A stretch of DNA of 64,000 nt. It comes from Neurospora intermedia (taxonomy: Eukaryota; Ascomycota; Sordariomycetes; Sordariales; Sordariaceae). The stretch covers positions 3,378,235-3,442,234 of the forward strand of contig BTPP01000006.1 in NCBI GenBank assembly GCA_037102815.1, given 5' to 3'. The notes below the pieces were generated by a model. The model was given only the letters and a program-made list of their open reading frames with translations, did not search any database and was not told where the DNA came from. Positions 11,882 to 23,149 of this stretch are shown here, piece by piece. Numbering within the stretch: the first letter of the stretch is position 1; each line of letters begins with the position of its first letter. Position numbers and translations under genes: made by a program.

Positions 11882-12648
11882 CTAGACACGAGTTCCGTTC
11901 GCCGCATCGGACGCAGTCGGAGCACCTGTTGTAGCCCCAGGAGTAGATGTCAACGGCGCTGAACCCTTCTCTCCATTGCCAACACGGCCACCGGCAGTAC
12001 CGGGAGAAGCAGCGCGGCAGCGATACCACATCAGACTGTCGGCCACGACGTTTGAGAGGAGGGAAACGCTGTTGTCCGGACATGTCAGCCTCACTTTTTG
12101 CCACATTATCGACCTAGAAATGACTTACAATCCTATGATATTAAAAGCCTGCACAGCATGCTTCAAGCGACAGTGCCCTACCCACGCAGGGCTGTAGTAG
12201 TGGCACCTGTGGCCGCTATAGTCTTGGGAAGAAAAGATGAGGTTGGTCAGCCACAGATAGGAGAGGGCAAGGTTGAGCGGCAACAGGTAACCGCGATAGC
12301 CCTTGAGAGCTGGAGCGAAAATGGCGAAGAGGTAGAGAAAGAGGGTTACCACGGCCTGTACGTCATCAGCATTACTTTCCGCCATGCACACCATGTGCGC
12401 AATGAACCGGGCAAGGACGACGGTTGTTCTAGAAGAGGCGAGCAAGGGACTCGAGAGAATGGAATACTCACGATAACCTCCTCAAAGATGACGTGCGTGC
12501 CGCGCTCATGGTATTTGCGGATGAAGTGAGCCAAAATGCCCGTAACAATGGCCGAGGACGCCAAAATCAGGGCATCATTGATCCAAAGCCATATTCGGAG
12601 GAGGCGCTGGACTGTGTCGGGGCTGCGCCTTCTTCCAGCGGAATCCAT
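11882..12648 (-). CDS. MARVEL-like four-helix membrane protein
   Basis: Predicted 196 residues from three exons: 12648-12472, 12355-12129 and 12068-11882. Introns are 116 and 60 bp, with GTGAGT and GTAAGT donors and CTGAC branch points, and both joins keep phase. Four hydrophobic segments are visible: WINDALILASSAIVTGILAH, VVTLFLYLFAIFAPAL, LLPLNLALSYLWLTNLIFSS and AFNIIGFVSLLSNVVADSLM, the last ending in WYR. The loop SSQDYSGHRC and the following CRLKHAVQAF fit fungal MARVEL-domain proteins, thought to act in plasma-membrane organisation. The C-terminus is Ser/Thr/Gly/Ala-rich and probably cytoplasmic. The ATG at 12648 is the only one upstream of helix 1 that keeps the frame. The model is inferred by hand. 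Confidence 0.75.
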
Positions 12649-14376
12649 TTTTGATACTTCTGCCAATGTTACTTTGCTGGCGGCGGCTAAAGTGCTAACT
12701 GATCACAGTCTGCTGGGGCAGGTTGGAAAGCTCCTGAGTCCAGGCAAGAGTGAGCGAAGGTTGGCGACAAAAGCACCTCCATGTCGCAGCCTTTATGGGA
12801 TCTTGAATATACGGACGTCGATGGGCTTTGTGATGCTGTCATAGGGATGACGTTGGAGTGGTGATTACCGTCCGCCATTGTACGCTCCAAGATCCAGATC
12901 AGGACCATATCATCCACCATCAACCTTGAAAAGTCGGGGATCAAGTCCGACCGCGGGAACAGCTCAAGCACCGGCCCCGCGGTGAACGACGGTCAATGAA
13001 GGACGTGAAGGTGCACACCAAGCCTGCAGTCTCCCTACTGAAGCCGCTACCCTACGTTGGACTTGACGCACAGACGCCTTGAACCTCTCGGGTCTAGCAC
13101 CTACGCATGATAAACGTCATGATAGCGTCCTGAAGTTGGGCAGCGCAATTGTCTATGGCTGCGGTAACGATGCTATCATTGTTCCCATGGCATCGGAGGG
13201 AATGAGACTCGGTCCGCTTGGGTCACTGAATAGTTTTTGTTCCCGGTCATGAGAGAAGTCTACGACGGATCGCCGACCAACTATCAACTCTGTACTGTCC
13301 TTGGATTTGATGCTGACTCCAAGTGCGGTCAGTTCATCTTAACACCTCAATGCATAAAGAAGGGAACAGCCTAGCCAAAGAGGCAGCAGCACTCAGACTG
13401 GTATGGCACATGGGATGCTTCGTGGCTCAGGCCAACTTGGAGTAAATCAAGCTCCAGCTGGAAGCTACCTAATCATGCTATTCATGTTACGAGCTCAAGT
13501 TGTCAAAACCCCACGGTAACAAAAACGGTGACTTTGCGTTTCCCCAGTGATCACCTTCCCCACAAACGCCAAGATCAACAAGTCCAGTCCCCGACCTTGC
13601 AGACCCGACTTTCAGAGGCCGAGACAGACGTGACAGGGTCCTCATTCTCCGCCGATCAGCGCTCTTTTAGGGCTGGAGCGGAGGAACTCTGCCCCCCTGT
13701 CAGGTAGATGCTAGCGCTGTATCTTCAGGTCTCCTCTCATTGTCCAATAGAAGGTGGACTAAGCAGCTCGGTTCTTCACACTCCCGTCTTCTAGACGTCA
13801 ATTTAGCTCTTCACGTCGGCTCCTTTGCGTTGCCTTGCATGGTGAGAAGGTCTGGAGTGGTCGCGCCCGACGGCGGATCAACGTGTCGTGCGACACGATC
13901 GTATGGTCTTTCGGCCTTTTCAAGTCCTGAACTGCAACCAAGCCCCATGATGGACGAACCGGAGTCTCTCCGCAAGAGCGGTCTGGGATTACGGACGCAA
14001 GACAAGGGCTGGGCGTCCTCCACTCGTCAATGAACTGGCGGTCGAAGATCGACACTGAGACGCGAAACAGAGCGGTGATGGAGAGGAGCTTGCGGAGCTT
14101 GGTCTTACATTTTGAAGACATTCAAATGCTTGAGAGGCGCTTAAAAGATTGAGTGGCCGCTATTCAGTATGTTAAAACATGCCTCTGACTATCTATATGT
14201 AAGTTTTACGAATTTTCACTCCAGCGACTGGACTTCTCGCAGGCCCAACGCCGAAGTTTTTCCCGAGCCTCATCACCAACGATACATCATCATATCGGGC
14301 AATCAGTCATCCTACACCTAGAGCAATACCAAGTCTTGGCCCACGGCGTCCTTTCGAGGCTTTCAAGCCCAACAAA
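12649..14376. other. Intergenic region between two membrane-protein genes
   Basis: About 1.7 kb between divergently transcribed genes, with no convincing coding sequence. Short frames on both strands at 13740-14121 overlap each other and have no recognisable motif. The region probably holds the two promoters. Confidence 0.4.
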
Positions 14377-15338
14377 ATGGACTCCAGATCAACAACACCA
14401 ACGCCGTTTCCAACCCTTCAGATCCAACACGCACAAACGCCAACCACAGACCTCCAGACAGCATTATCACCGCCTAAGCCACCATCTCCGTACGGCAGCC
14501 TTCAATGGACTCAGTTCCTTTTCCGTCTTTTTACCCTCCTCACATCCGCCGCTCTCCTCGCCCTCACCGTGTTCATCGCGGCAAAATGGGGACAAGAATA
14601 CCCGGAGAAAACATACGCGGTTATTATGGCCGGGGTAAGTTTCCTTCTCTTCCTCCCCTTCCCTCATCAGCTCCTATTCGACCACGCCTGTTGCAGGATG
14701 ATAACTAACAGTGAGAAACAGGCGGCGATAGCAATCATCACTGACCTCGGCACTGTTTACTTCCTCTTTGCCAGGATGTCACAAACCTCGACGCCGGTAA
14801 CCATCGCTGTCCTTGATGCTGTTGCGCTGGTCATGTGCGCAGTGGGCATCCCAACCGTGAGGGGAAGTGTGTTCAAGACGGAGTATGACACAGCTGTGTG
14901 GGCGTTGGCGGTGGTTGTAATGTTCGTTTTTATCCGTTCCCCTTCCCCTTCGGCATCAAGTTGCTAACGATGACCCGGACTTATAGCGTCGAGAGGGCCG
15001 GATCGATGGCTACTTGCCTTTGGGATTGGGTTGTCATTAGGAGAAGAAGGAATGAGGGGATGAAGCCTATCATCTTCAAGCAGGAGATGGGCTCGACTTC
15101 CGAGTCTGCTTTGGCGGCGAGGAGACGGAGGAAACATGAAGAGGCTGCTGGCCAGGGGGCCGAGATGGCTGGGGCAGATGCTGGGGCTTCAACTGGAGAG
15201 TATTTACAGCCTGTGAGTGCGAGAGCATCATTGGTTGGTGGTGGGAGACCCAGCTTGGTGCTTGCGGGAGATATGTCGGGGAGAGCAAGCTTTCCTAGTA
15301 TTATTGTGGGTGGAGAGGGTGATGATGATCGAGTATGA
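14377..15338 (+). CDS. Four-helix membrane protein, MARVEL-like topology
   Basis: Predicted 269 residues from three exons: 14377-14634, 14722-14921 and 14987-15338. A Pro/Thr-rich N-terminus is followed by four hydrophobic segments: FLFRLFTLLTSAALLALTVF, AVIMAGAAIAIITDLGTVYF, VTIAVLDAVALVMCAVGI and AVWALAVVVIVERAGSM. A basic stretch after CLWDWVV (IRRRRN) and a long cytoplasmic-looking tail follow. Intron 1 (GTAAGT, branch ACTAAC) is 87 bp, a multiple of three with no stop, so retained transcripts would still translate. Intron 2 needs a GTTCGT donor to keep phase with acceptor TTATAG and branch GCTAAC; this donor is less certain, but another gene in the window (intron 52651-52729) uses the same hexamer. 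No function is assigned. Confidence 0.68.
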
Positions 15339-15425
15339 AACCTGCCGCCCCTTGGTCTCAATATAAGGGTTCTATTGAGATCCTATTAAGATTCAAGACC
15401 TTTGTATGCTTCTGAGTGAGTTTCA

Positions 15426-15433
15426 TTGTTTTT
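15426..15433. repeat. Left 8-bp target-site duplication of the MULE
   Basis: TTGTTTTT lies directly outside the left inverted repeat and is matched exactly at 36998-37005 outside the right one. An 8-bp duplication lies within the 8-11 bp range usual for Mutator-like elements. Confidence 0.9.
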
Positions 15434-15479
15434 GAGTTAACTTACCGACACGCACCAAAAACTTACAGGCACGCACTTT
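15434..15479 (+). repeat. MULE left terminal inverted repeat (46 bp)
   Basis: Starts GAGTTAACTTACCGACACGC and matches the reverse complement of 36952-36997 at every one of 46 positions. Partial similarity continues inward for roughly 60 bp (for example CAGCTGA followed by ACA). Unlike the interior, this end is not AT-biased. Confidence 0.95.
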
Positions 15480-15799
15480 TGGGGTCTGACAGCTGACATA
15501 TAAATTATCTCGTTTTGGGTGTAAAAATCGTGATTTTCAATATCATAAAGTGGGTCAACCCAATAAATCCCTAATAAATACCTTATAAATTTTGGTCTTC
15601 AGCGGGCAAGTAGGCAAATCTAATAGCGCTAATCTAATAATACTTTTATAGAATTGAGGGGTTACTCTACTCTACTCTAGTCTAAATACTTATATTTGAC
15701 AATTTAGAATTCACATTTAGTAGATTAGAAAGTTCAAAGAGTTCGTTAAACAACTCAGAGAGGTAGGAAGAATCTAATAATAACTCAATAGTATTATCC

Positions 15800-16744
15800 T
15801 CCCTCTCCCTCTCCTTCTCTCCCTCTCTCTCTCTCGCTATTTACTCCCTTACCCTCGCCTCCCAATATCTCCCCAGCTCGTCATCCTCCTCCTCATTATT
15901 ATTAACCACTTCGATATAGTTACGTACTTCATCTTAAGCATCAAACTCCTTAATACTAGGCCCCGTCTCGTATTAAGAATAATTACGGCGCACTAAGGCT
16001 CGAATAGTACCTAAGTTACATAATTTACCCTTTAGTACGGTTAATATACGTTTAGCCTTCTTTAACCCAACTAGTAGGACTACAAATATAGGCTTATTAA
16101 ATAGCCCCCCTTACTTACGTAAGCGGCCTTTAAACATTACTCTAGCGGCTAGCTTAAATCTAAAATATCTATCTACCGCATCCTAATATAGTAATTAATA
16201 TAGGAATTATTCGGAATATAAATAATAATTTACACATCGTTAATATAAGTACTAAAATAAATAACAAGCTTCCTTAGTAACCAAAGCCGTTTTACCCTCC
16301 TCCTTCAATAGCACCTCCATTTTGTAGGCATAAAGTAATCCGTACTAGGCTCTAAAGCTCCTTATATAAGGCTCGAAAGGGGTACTAGGGAGTCTCAATC
16401 GTATAGAGGGTAGTATTGCGTTGAGTTTATAGTATTAACGATCTATAAGATCAAATACCTACGCAAATAATTTATACGGGCAATTACCCATCTACTCGCG
16501 GTTAACCCACTTTACACGTACACAACTATCAAACTTGGCCAACAAATTAATATATACCTTATAATAGTAATTTACGTACTAGAGATAAGCCTTATAGAGT
16601 TCAACTAACCTACTACGAGCTAATAGACTATAACTCTTAAGGGAGCTATTATTAACTTTATTTAATAATGTTATTCTTTACCCTTAATTAAAATAGTATT
16701 TAATAAAGTAGCCTACCTACTCCGCTTTACAAGGTATAAACTTC
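15800..16744 (-). pseudogene. MULE transposase, C-terminal remnant
   Basis: Left arm of the MULE, read on the minus strand. It continues the transposase interrupted at 35211 and is broken by many TAA/TAG codons. The last part codes an acidic and Arg/Glu-rich stretch (EEEDDELGRYWEARVRE and similar), and the coding strand there is purine-rich (plus strand CCCTCTCCCTCTCC). A TSD copy (TCCTC) at 16745-16749 marks where the Gypsy element inserted. Confidence 0.65.
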
Positions 16745-16749
16745 TCCTC

Positions 16750-17088
16750 TATTATAGAGCATTCTTGGTGGATACCTAAATGCTCTATCTTATTATAGTA
16801 ACTACTCGTTAAAGCGTATAATCTATTATATAAGAGTGCTCGTCCCGTCAACCTCTATTAAGGTTAACGGATTATTAATTTATATTATACCAACCTTACA
16901 TCTATTTTACTCACACTCAATAAAATCGTATACAAGGTCCTAGGTTGAGGCTCGCAACAAATCTTATTTTTAATTTCCTTTAATAAGATTATCGTCAATT
17001 GTTATACACTATTACTCTATCTAACAACCAATTACTTACTCTATTATTCTCTATTATTATTATTTATAAAGTATATTTTCGCATAACA
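16750..17088 (+). repeat. 5' LTR of outer Gypsy element
   Basis: Begins TATTATAG (ancestrally probably TG...) and ends ATAACA. It aligns over its full 339 bp to 34867-35205, with differences of the C/T and G/A type. This copy is the more AT-rich of the two. Confidence 0.93.
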
Positions 17089-20000
17089 AATAGTACCTAC
17101 AATTTAATTTTAAACTGACTTTATTATTCTTTACGTCTCTTCCTTTCGTCGAGGGGGGAAATATATTAGGATTTAATAATAATTTATTAAATTTTTCAAT
17201 TATTATTCAACTTTACCCTTTCAAACTAAGTATTTACACTTTTACTCCTTAGAATCCCCTTTCTTTACTATTTTATTACTACTTATTTAAGTCTAAAGGT
17301 TAAATTAAATAATATTAAAGACCGATTAGGCAAATCCCTAGGCGGCCTTTAACCTTTAAAAGGAAAGTCTAATACGTAAAGTACATTAAATTATTAAATT
17401 CACTATTTACGAACCGTAGTTTTACTATAAGGAAAAACTTTAACCTCTAGCTACCGAACTACTTATTAAAGCAGTACAACTACACTTAAATAGAGAAACC
17501 GGTTATATTAAAATTAAATCTAATTAAACTACTAATACTAATAATAATATTTATAATAAAGGATAAATTATTAATCTAAATATAATAAACCGTAAAGTTT
17601 AATAAATCCTATATAAATATTACTAATTAGTCGTTAACTATCCCGTTCTAATACGCTAAATTTAGCCCTTTACAATTAAAGAAAGAGTATTATTATAGCT
17701 ACGAAAAAAGAATTAGAAATAATTTATAGCCCGAATTAAAGCGAATAATACTACTATTAATACTACCACTCAAATACTTATTCCCCCTAATACCAGCAAT
17801 ATAAATATTCACTCCTCTCTAATAAACTTTTTAAATACCGTTAGGATAATTAATATACTAACCCTTATCGACCTAATATAAATTCCTATACCGCCTTCCT
17901 TACCGCCTATACCTACTAAATAATACATTTAGCTAGGCCCGATTTAACGACCTTTTTTACTTATAGAGTTAATAATTTCGCAAACGAGCTCGGTTATTAA
18001 AATCGCTACCAATATTACTTAATAACTAACTACCAATCCTATTACTAAATATTTCGGAAATCTCGCGCAAACCGAAACTCTTCTACGCCTAGTATAAAAG
18101 TAATAATAGGAGTAAGTAAAATAATATCTAGGAACGGTTCTTACTAACTATTTTCCCGTATACCCTATTAATTTAAACTAAAATACTATACACTTTACCT
18201 AATATAATATAAAGACCGGAGGTAAATTTTCGAATTATTTATTTTATTTTACCCAACCGGTCTATAATACTATATATTTAATTTAAAATAGTATAAAGCC
18301 TAATTTTAATCTCCTAGCACCTACTACTATTAAGCGCAACGCCTTTCAACCTTATAAAAATCCTACTATTTATTATAATTAGCACTCTAACAGTCTTATC
18401 GGTCCTACCGGCGAAACAGCTATAATAAACGCTAGGGACTTATATAATACCGCTAATTTAACTAATTAAATAAAAAATCTTCGTATTAATCGTACTAATT
18501 AGTAACCCTTATTCAAAAACATTAACCAACTTCCTATTTACTTTCGCAAATATATACTAATTTCTACTATCGGTTATAACGTTTCTAATTAAATTCTATA
18601 AATAAACCCTAAAGAATTAATAAATTAGACTCCGGTAAGCGAGAAATAAACGGAATAGTAAGGATTACCGCCCGTAATTCTAAATAATAATAGTTACCTT
18701 CCTTTAACTATTCTAAAGGCTCCTATTCCTTCTATATATTCAACTTTCCGCTAGAACGTTTATCCTACTAGTAACTTATAGGCTATATACTTCAATGTTA
18801 ATTCTAATACCTCTATCCCGTCGATTAAAGTTAATAGTAATAGTATAATAACGGACAATTCGGCGCTTTACGAAATATTTAAGGATTTATATAATTGTAT
18901 TAAGGAATTAGAAAATCGGAATTAAATTCTTATTAACTCTATTTCTAGAGCTAATATAAGTAATTGTTAATTAATTAAGGAAGAACCTTTTAAAATTTTG
19001 GATATTAGAATATATTTCCCTAATATAAAACTTAATAAAATAAAGAAGGGTATATATTAAAATAGTAAGGTTAATATTTATACTACCTTTTATAGATTTA
19101 ATAATATACTTAAAGGATATTTAAAAAATTATTTAGAAAAACGCCAAATTCTTACTAATAACTTTAATTAATTGTTCTACGGTATTATACTACATTAGTA
19201 GAATTTTACCCTCTCTAAGGAGGAATATAATAACCTTCGTAGTAGTTTTAATAAAACTCTCAATATATTTAATATTATATTTAATACTAAACCGTATAAA
19301 GTGTAAAAATAGTTAAATACGAATAAATTTATTATAGAACTATATAAAACTAATATATAAGTGCTTTATAATTATTTAACCTAATTATTTAGATACGTAC
19401 GCCTTTAAGGAGATTCTTCGGACTTCCAACTATATACTCACTTATAGAATAGCCTATACCCTATAATATAAACCGTATATATTATTCCGGAATAGAATAT
19501 TAATTTTAGCGACTATATTAGTAGGGTTAAATAGAAGGCTATCCTAATACGCTACTTATTCCTAGAATTTTTAAAGAATAGATAGTTAATTTACTATACT
19601 ACTAATAACTCCGATAATAAGGATAATAATTCTAATATTTATACTAGCTTCTAAAGAAATTATAATAGTAGTAAACCTTTCCGAAAAAACTTTTTATTCT
19701 ATAATAATAAGTTCAATAGTAAATTAGGCGGGAAATTTTATTTTAATAAAAAATTCAAGAACTTTAGTAACAAATTCGATAAGCGTAATATAGGCCGATT
19801 GAGTAATAATAATAGCCGCTAATATTATTAGGGTAAGAAATTTAAATACTATTAAATTTCATAGGACGGTCGTTATATTTATACTTCTACTATAATAGTT
19901 TTCGCAAACGATTCTAATATAAATAATAAGGTTTACTACCTATAGAATAAAAATTATTATTTTATTAGGGACTTTAAAGAAAAAGTAGAAGAATTTATAA

Positions 20001-21450
20001 TAAATATTTCCGAAGTTAAATATAATAATAAACCTTCTACCTATTTTACTAGCTATTTAGCCCCTAATAAATTTTCGTCTCCTAATATCTCATTATTTTA
20101 TATTATTTCGCATATAATAATTAACAAACCAATAATTATTCTTAATATAATTCCTATTAAAAGTACCGACTCCGACGGGCCTATACGACCCCTATCGTTA
20201 AATTTATTATCCAATACTAAATTTATAACAATTCTTAAACGTTTAAAAAAGGCTTAAACGTTTTATAGGTTATTTAATCCTTCGTTTAATAATTGAATAA
20301 CCTCTATAGAGAATAGTCAAAAGCCGTTTAGCCGGGCCGGAATATTAAAGAAAGCAGACGTCCAAATAAACTTACTAATATTAATAAACGGACAGAAATC
20401 TAACTTATTAGAAATTTAATATAAAAGCCAATATATACTACTTACTTTTACTAAAGGATAAACTATTAAAGCAATTCCGGATATTACTTTTAGGAATAAG
20501 GAAATAAACTTACGAAAAGTTACATTATATTTATAAATTAATATTAAGTCTAATCCTAGTATACCCATCGTTACCGTATATTTTAATTCGGGTTATTTAT
20601 TAATAATAGTAAATAAAACGTTCATTAAAGAATTTTCGCCGAATATAAAATATAAAGCAGTACCGCCTAGTATTATAAAGGGTATTAATTCGAAAATTAT
20701 TATCGATACAATTACTAAATTTAACTTTTATATAGAAGGAAAGGTTAATAGTATTAAGGTTAATAGGTACTTCCAAATATCCGCCTTAATTATTAATAAA
20801 TTAGGCCCGAATATACTATTAGGAATAAACTTCCTTCGCTACTATAGTACGAAGCTAAACTTTAATACTACTCTATATTCTTTCAAATCGGTTTTTAGTA
20901 TAAAGGTTTAAAGTAAAATCTATTCTAAAAGAATTAAAGGGGGGAAGGATATTCTTATTACCAAAATCTTCGCTAAAGTTAATACTTTATTATTAGGAGG
21001 GCAATTAGGAATTATCCTAATAAAATATAGTACCCAGCTTAATAACTAATATAACCTAGGTAAACGTCCTACTTATAACTTTTATATATAATATCCTCAT
21101 TTACTAAACGCTACCGTAGATAGTAGGACTCGCAAAATTATACTATATCTAAACTAATCCAAAGAGCCAATATTTATTCCTAGAGGAACTCGGATAAATA
21201 TAATTATATAACTATTATATAAGGTTAACGAAACTACTATACTAATTAACGCTTCGGATATAACTTTTTTCGTCCCTAAAATATAAACCGGACTTACCCA
21301 AAAATAATATACTATATTTATTAATAAGACCGCCGAAGACGAAAAGGAAGAGGCTATTAAGAAAAATACCTTTAAAGTACCTTCCTACAGAATTACTAAA
21401 CCTATCGATATTAAAACTATTCTTTTCAAAGTAAATATTAATATTTATAA
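17089..21450 (+). pseudogene. Outer Gypsy gag and protease region, RIP-degraded
   Basis: About 4.3 kb of internal sequence before the reverse transcriptase, with no intact frame. Plus-strand reading gives a gag-like polar stretch around 19080-19900, rich in Asn, Lys and Phe, followed by a retropepsin-like C-terminal block (LGPNILLGINFLRYYS near 20810-20850). Interrupting codons are TAA and TAG. The first 1.8 kb after the LTR has no motif I recognise. Confidence 0.6.
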
Positions 21451-21469
21451 TACGGATCTCGAATTCTTA

Positions 21470-22619
21470 GAGTAAATTAAAAGCCTCCTAGATAAGTACG
21501 TCGATATTTTTAGAGATAGAAGGATCGTACCGATAAAAAAAAAAGATAAAATACGTATTAATTTAATTAAGGGATAATAGAATTAGCGAAGGATTATTAA
21601 ACCTTACCCCTTAAGTACTAAGGATTGTAAATTTCTTAATAAGGAGTATAATAAAATATACGCCCAGGGCAAAATATTATTTATATCGCAATTAATTCCT
21701 ATTACTTACTCGGTATTTATTATTTAGAGAAAAATTAATAGAATCGATAAAGGGCGTACTATAATAAATCTTTACCCGTTCAATAGTATTATTATACTTA
21801 ATATATACCCCTTACCCGACTAAAAAGATATTATTAACGCTATAATTAATAAGAAGTTCTTTTCGATCTTTAACGCCGCTAAATTCTTCTATTAACTACC
21901 TATTTTTATTAAATATTATAATCGTATAATAGTTATTAGCCCGCAAAGTTTTAAATAATCTAATATTATATTAATAAGCTTTAAGAATTCTCTAATATTT
22001 GTATAAAAATTTATAAATAAGCTATTCTTCGAGCACCGCTCCTTCGTACGTACCTATATTAATAATATTATTATTTTTAGTAATACTTAGAAAGAATACT
22101 TTACTTACTTAGCTATTATTATAAATCTCCTTAATAAATATTACGTTTATATTAATACTAATAAATTTTTCGCGGGGTATTTTTTAGTATAGTTATTAGG
22201 TAGTATTATCGACGGAAAAGGTTGTAAACGTACGGAAGACTATATTAAAGTTTTTTAAAAGCTAATCTTTCTTAATATATTTAATAATTTTAAAACCTAC
22301 TTTAATATAGTTAGGTAATTACATTAAAGTATACTATAGTTCGCTATTAAGGAGGAATTATTTAATCGAAGAAAGATTAAATTATTAAAGTGAATATACG
22401 AATCGGGTAATTTATAGGCAGGTTCGATAAAGTAAGTACAATAGGTATATACTTCCAAAATTAAATTCGAGCCGATACCCGAAGAATACGAAGCCTTCCG
22501 TATTATATAGGAAAACCTATATAATTAAATATATCTTTTTTACTATATAAAAAGCGATATACTTTTTATTAAAACTAATGTTAATAGTTCAACCTATAGT
22601 ATCTATATTTTCTAATTCA
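21470..22619 (+). pseudogene. Outer Gypsy reverse transcriptase remnant
   Basis: Reading through TAA/TAG codons gives a Ty3/Gypsy reverse transcriptase: the segment LYPFNSIIILNIYPLPD near 21765-21820, then FSIFNAAKFFY near 21860-21890, and the catalytic YxDD box present as YINNIIIFS near 22053-22082, both Asp codons (GAY) now Asn (AAY). Such G-to-A changes are what RIP produces. The frame is cut by the inner element at 22625 and resumes at 29836 with RNase H sequence. Confidence 0.8.
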
Positions 22620-22624
22620 AGTGC
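22620..22624. repeat. Inner Gypsy target-site duplication (left copy)
   Basis: AGTGC directly before the inner 5' LTR is repeated at 29831-29835 directly after the inner 3' LTR. Five base pairs is the usual size for Ty3/Gypsy integrases. Confidence 0.92.
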
Positions 22625-22880
22625 TGTTATAGGGCTAGCCTGTGTGCCTTATGCCTAGTGCCAGCGTACAGCAGCTTCTAAGACTGCTGTACGCTATTAT
22701 CACTGCCGGCGAATTGCCGGCAGCTAATTAGTTAGAACGCCGCCTGCCGCGGGTCGGTTAGACCCGCCGGCGGTCGCCTTTATAAGGCCAGCCTTCCGGG
22801 CACTCGGCTGTACTTCTCTTCCTTTTTCCTTCGTACAATTACGTATAATCACATCTACTATCTACCCTTTGCCCGTAATA
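22625..22880 (+). repeat. 5' LTR of inner Gypsy element
   Basis: Starts TGTTATAGGGCTAGCC and ends CCCGTAATA. Unlike the rest of the island, most of it is GC-rich. It contains a 12-bp perfect inverted repeat at 22663-22695 (AGCGTACAGCAG, 9-nt spacer, CTGCTGTACGCT), a second stem at 22749-22767 (GCGGGTC/GACCCGC) and a TATA-like TTTATAAGG at 22779-22787. Differences from the 3' LTR are transitions. Confidence 0.93.
22779..22787 (+). promoter_or_regulatory. Probable LTR core promoter (TATA box)
   Basis: TTTATAAGG lies within a GC-rich block that is nearly unchanged between the two inner LTRs (the same string is at 29729-29737). Its place about 95 bp before the LTR end fits a retrotransposon promoter. 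Start-site mapping is not available. Confidence 0.5.
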
Positions 22881-23149
22881 ATTAATTATACCTTTTAACT
22901 ATTGTATTTACAATATAAAACTTTTCTTTTATTGCGCAATTGATCTTCAGTATTATTGCGTACGTATAAGAATCGCCTTATTAACAAATCGCCGAGTCTA
23001 ATACCCTAAAACCCCGACTAATAATTGTAGTTACAATAGTTGCAACTTTAGTCCCGCTCCCTTTATTTAGTAAATAAGGGCAAGTACTCTTTATCTAAGG
23101 AATAAGAGACCGCTTCGTACAATTATCTTTCTTATATCTAACGATAAGA

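Noticed and set aside
11451-12104. A 217-codon minus-strand frame
   Set aside because: It runs in another frame across the last exon of the MARVEL-like gene; the spliced model has the membrane helices and consensus introns.
15434-15479. hAT-type transposon, because of the 8-bp duplication
   Set aside because: The coding remnants (LIDAIYKTN, VIITDGN) are MULE transposase motifs, and MULEs also make duplications of 8-11 bp.
22663-22695. Hairpin as a CRISPR unit or rRNA/tRNA structure
   Set aside because: It occurs once per LTR, with a decayed copy in the 3' LTR; there are no spacers and no RNA-gene features.
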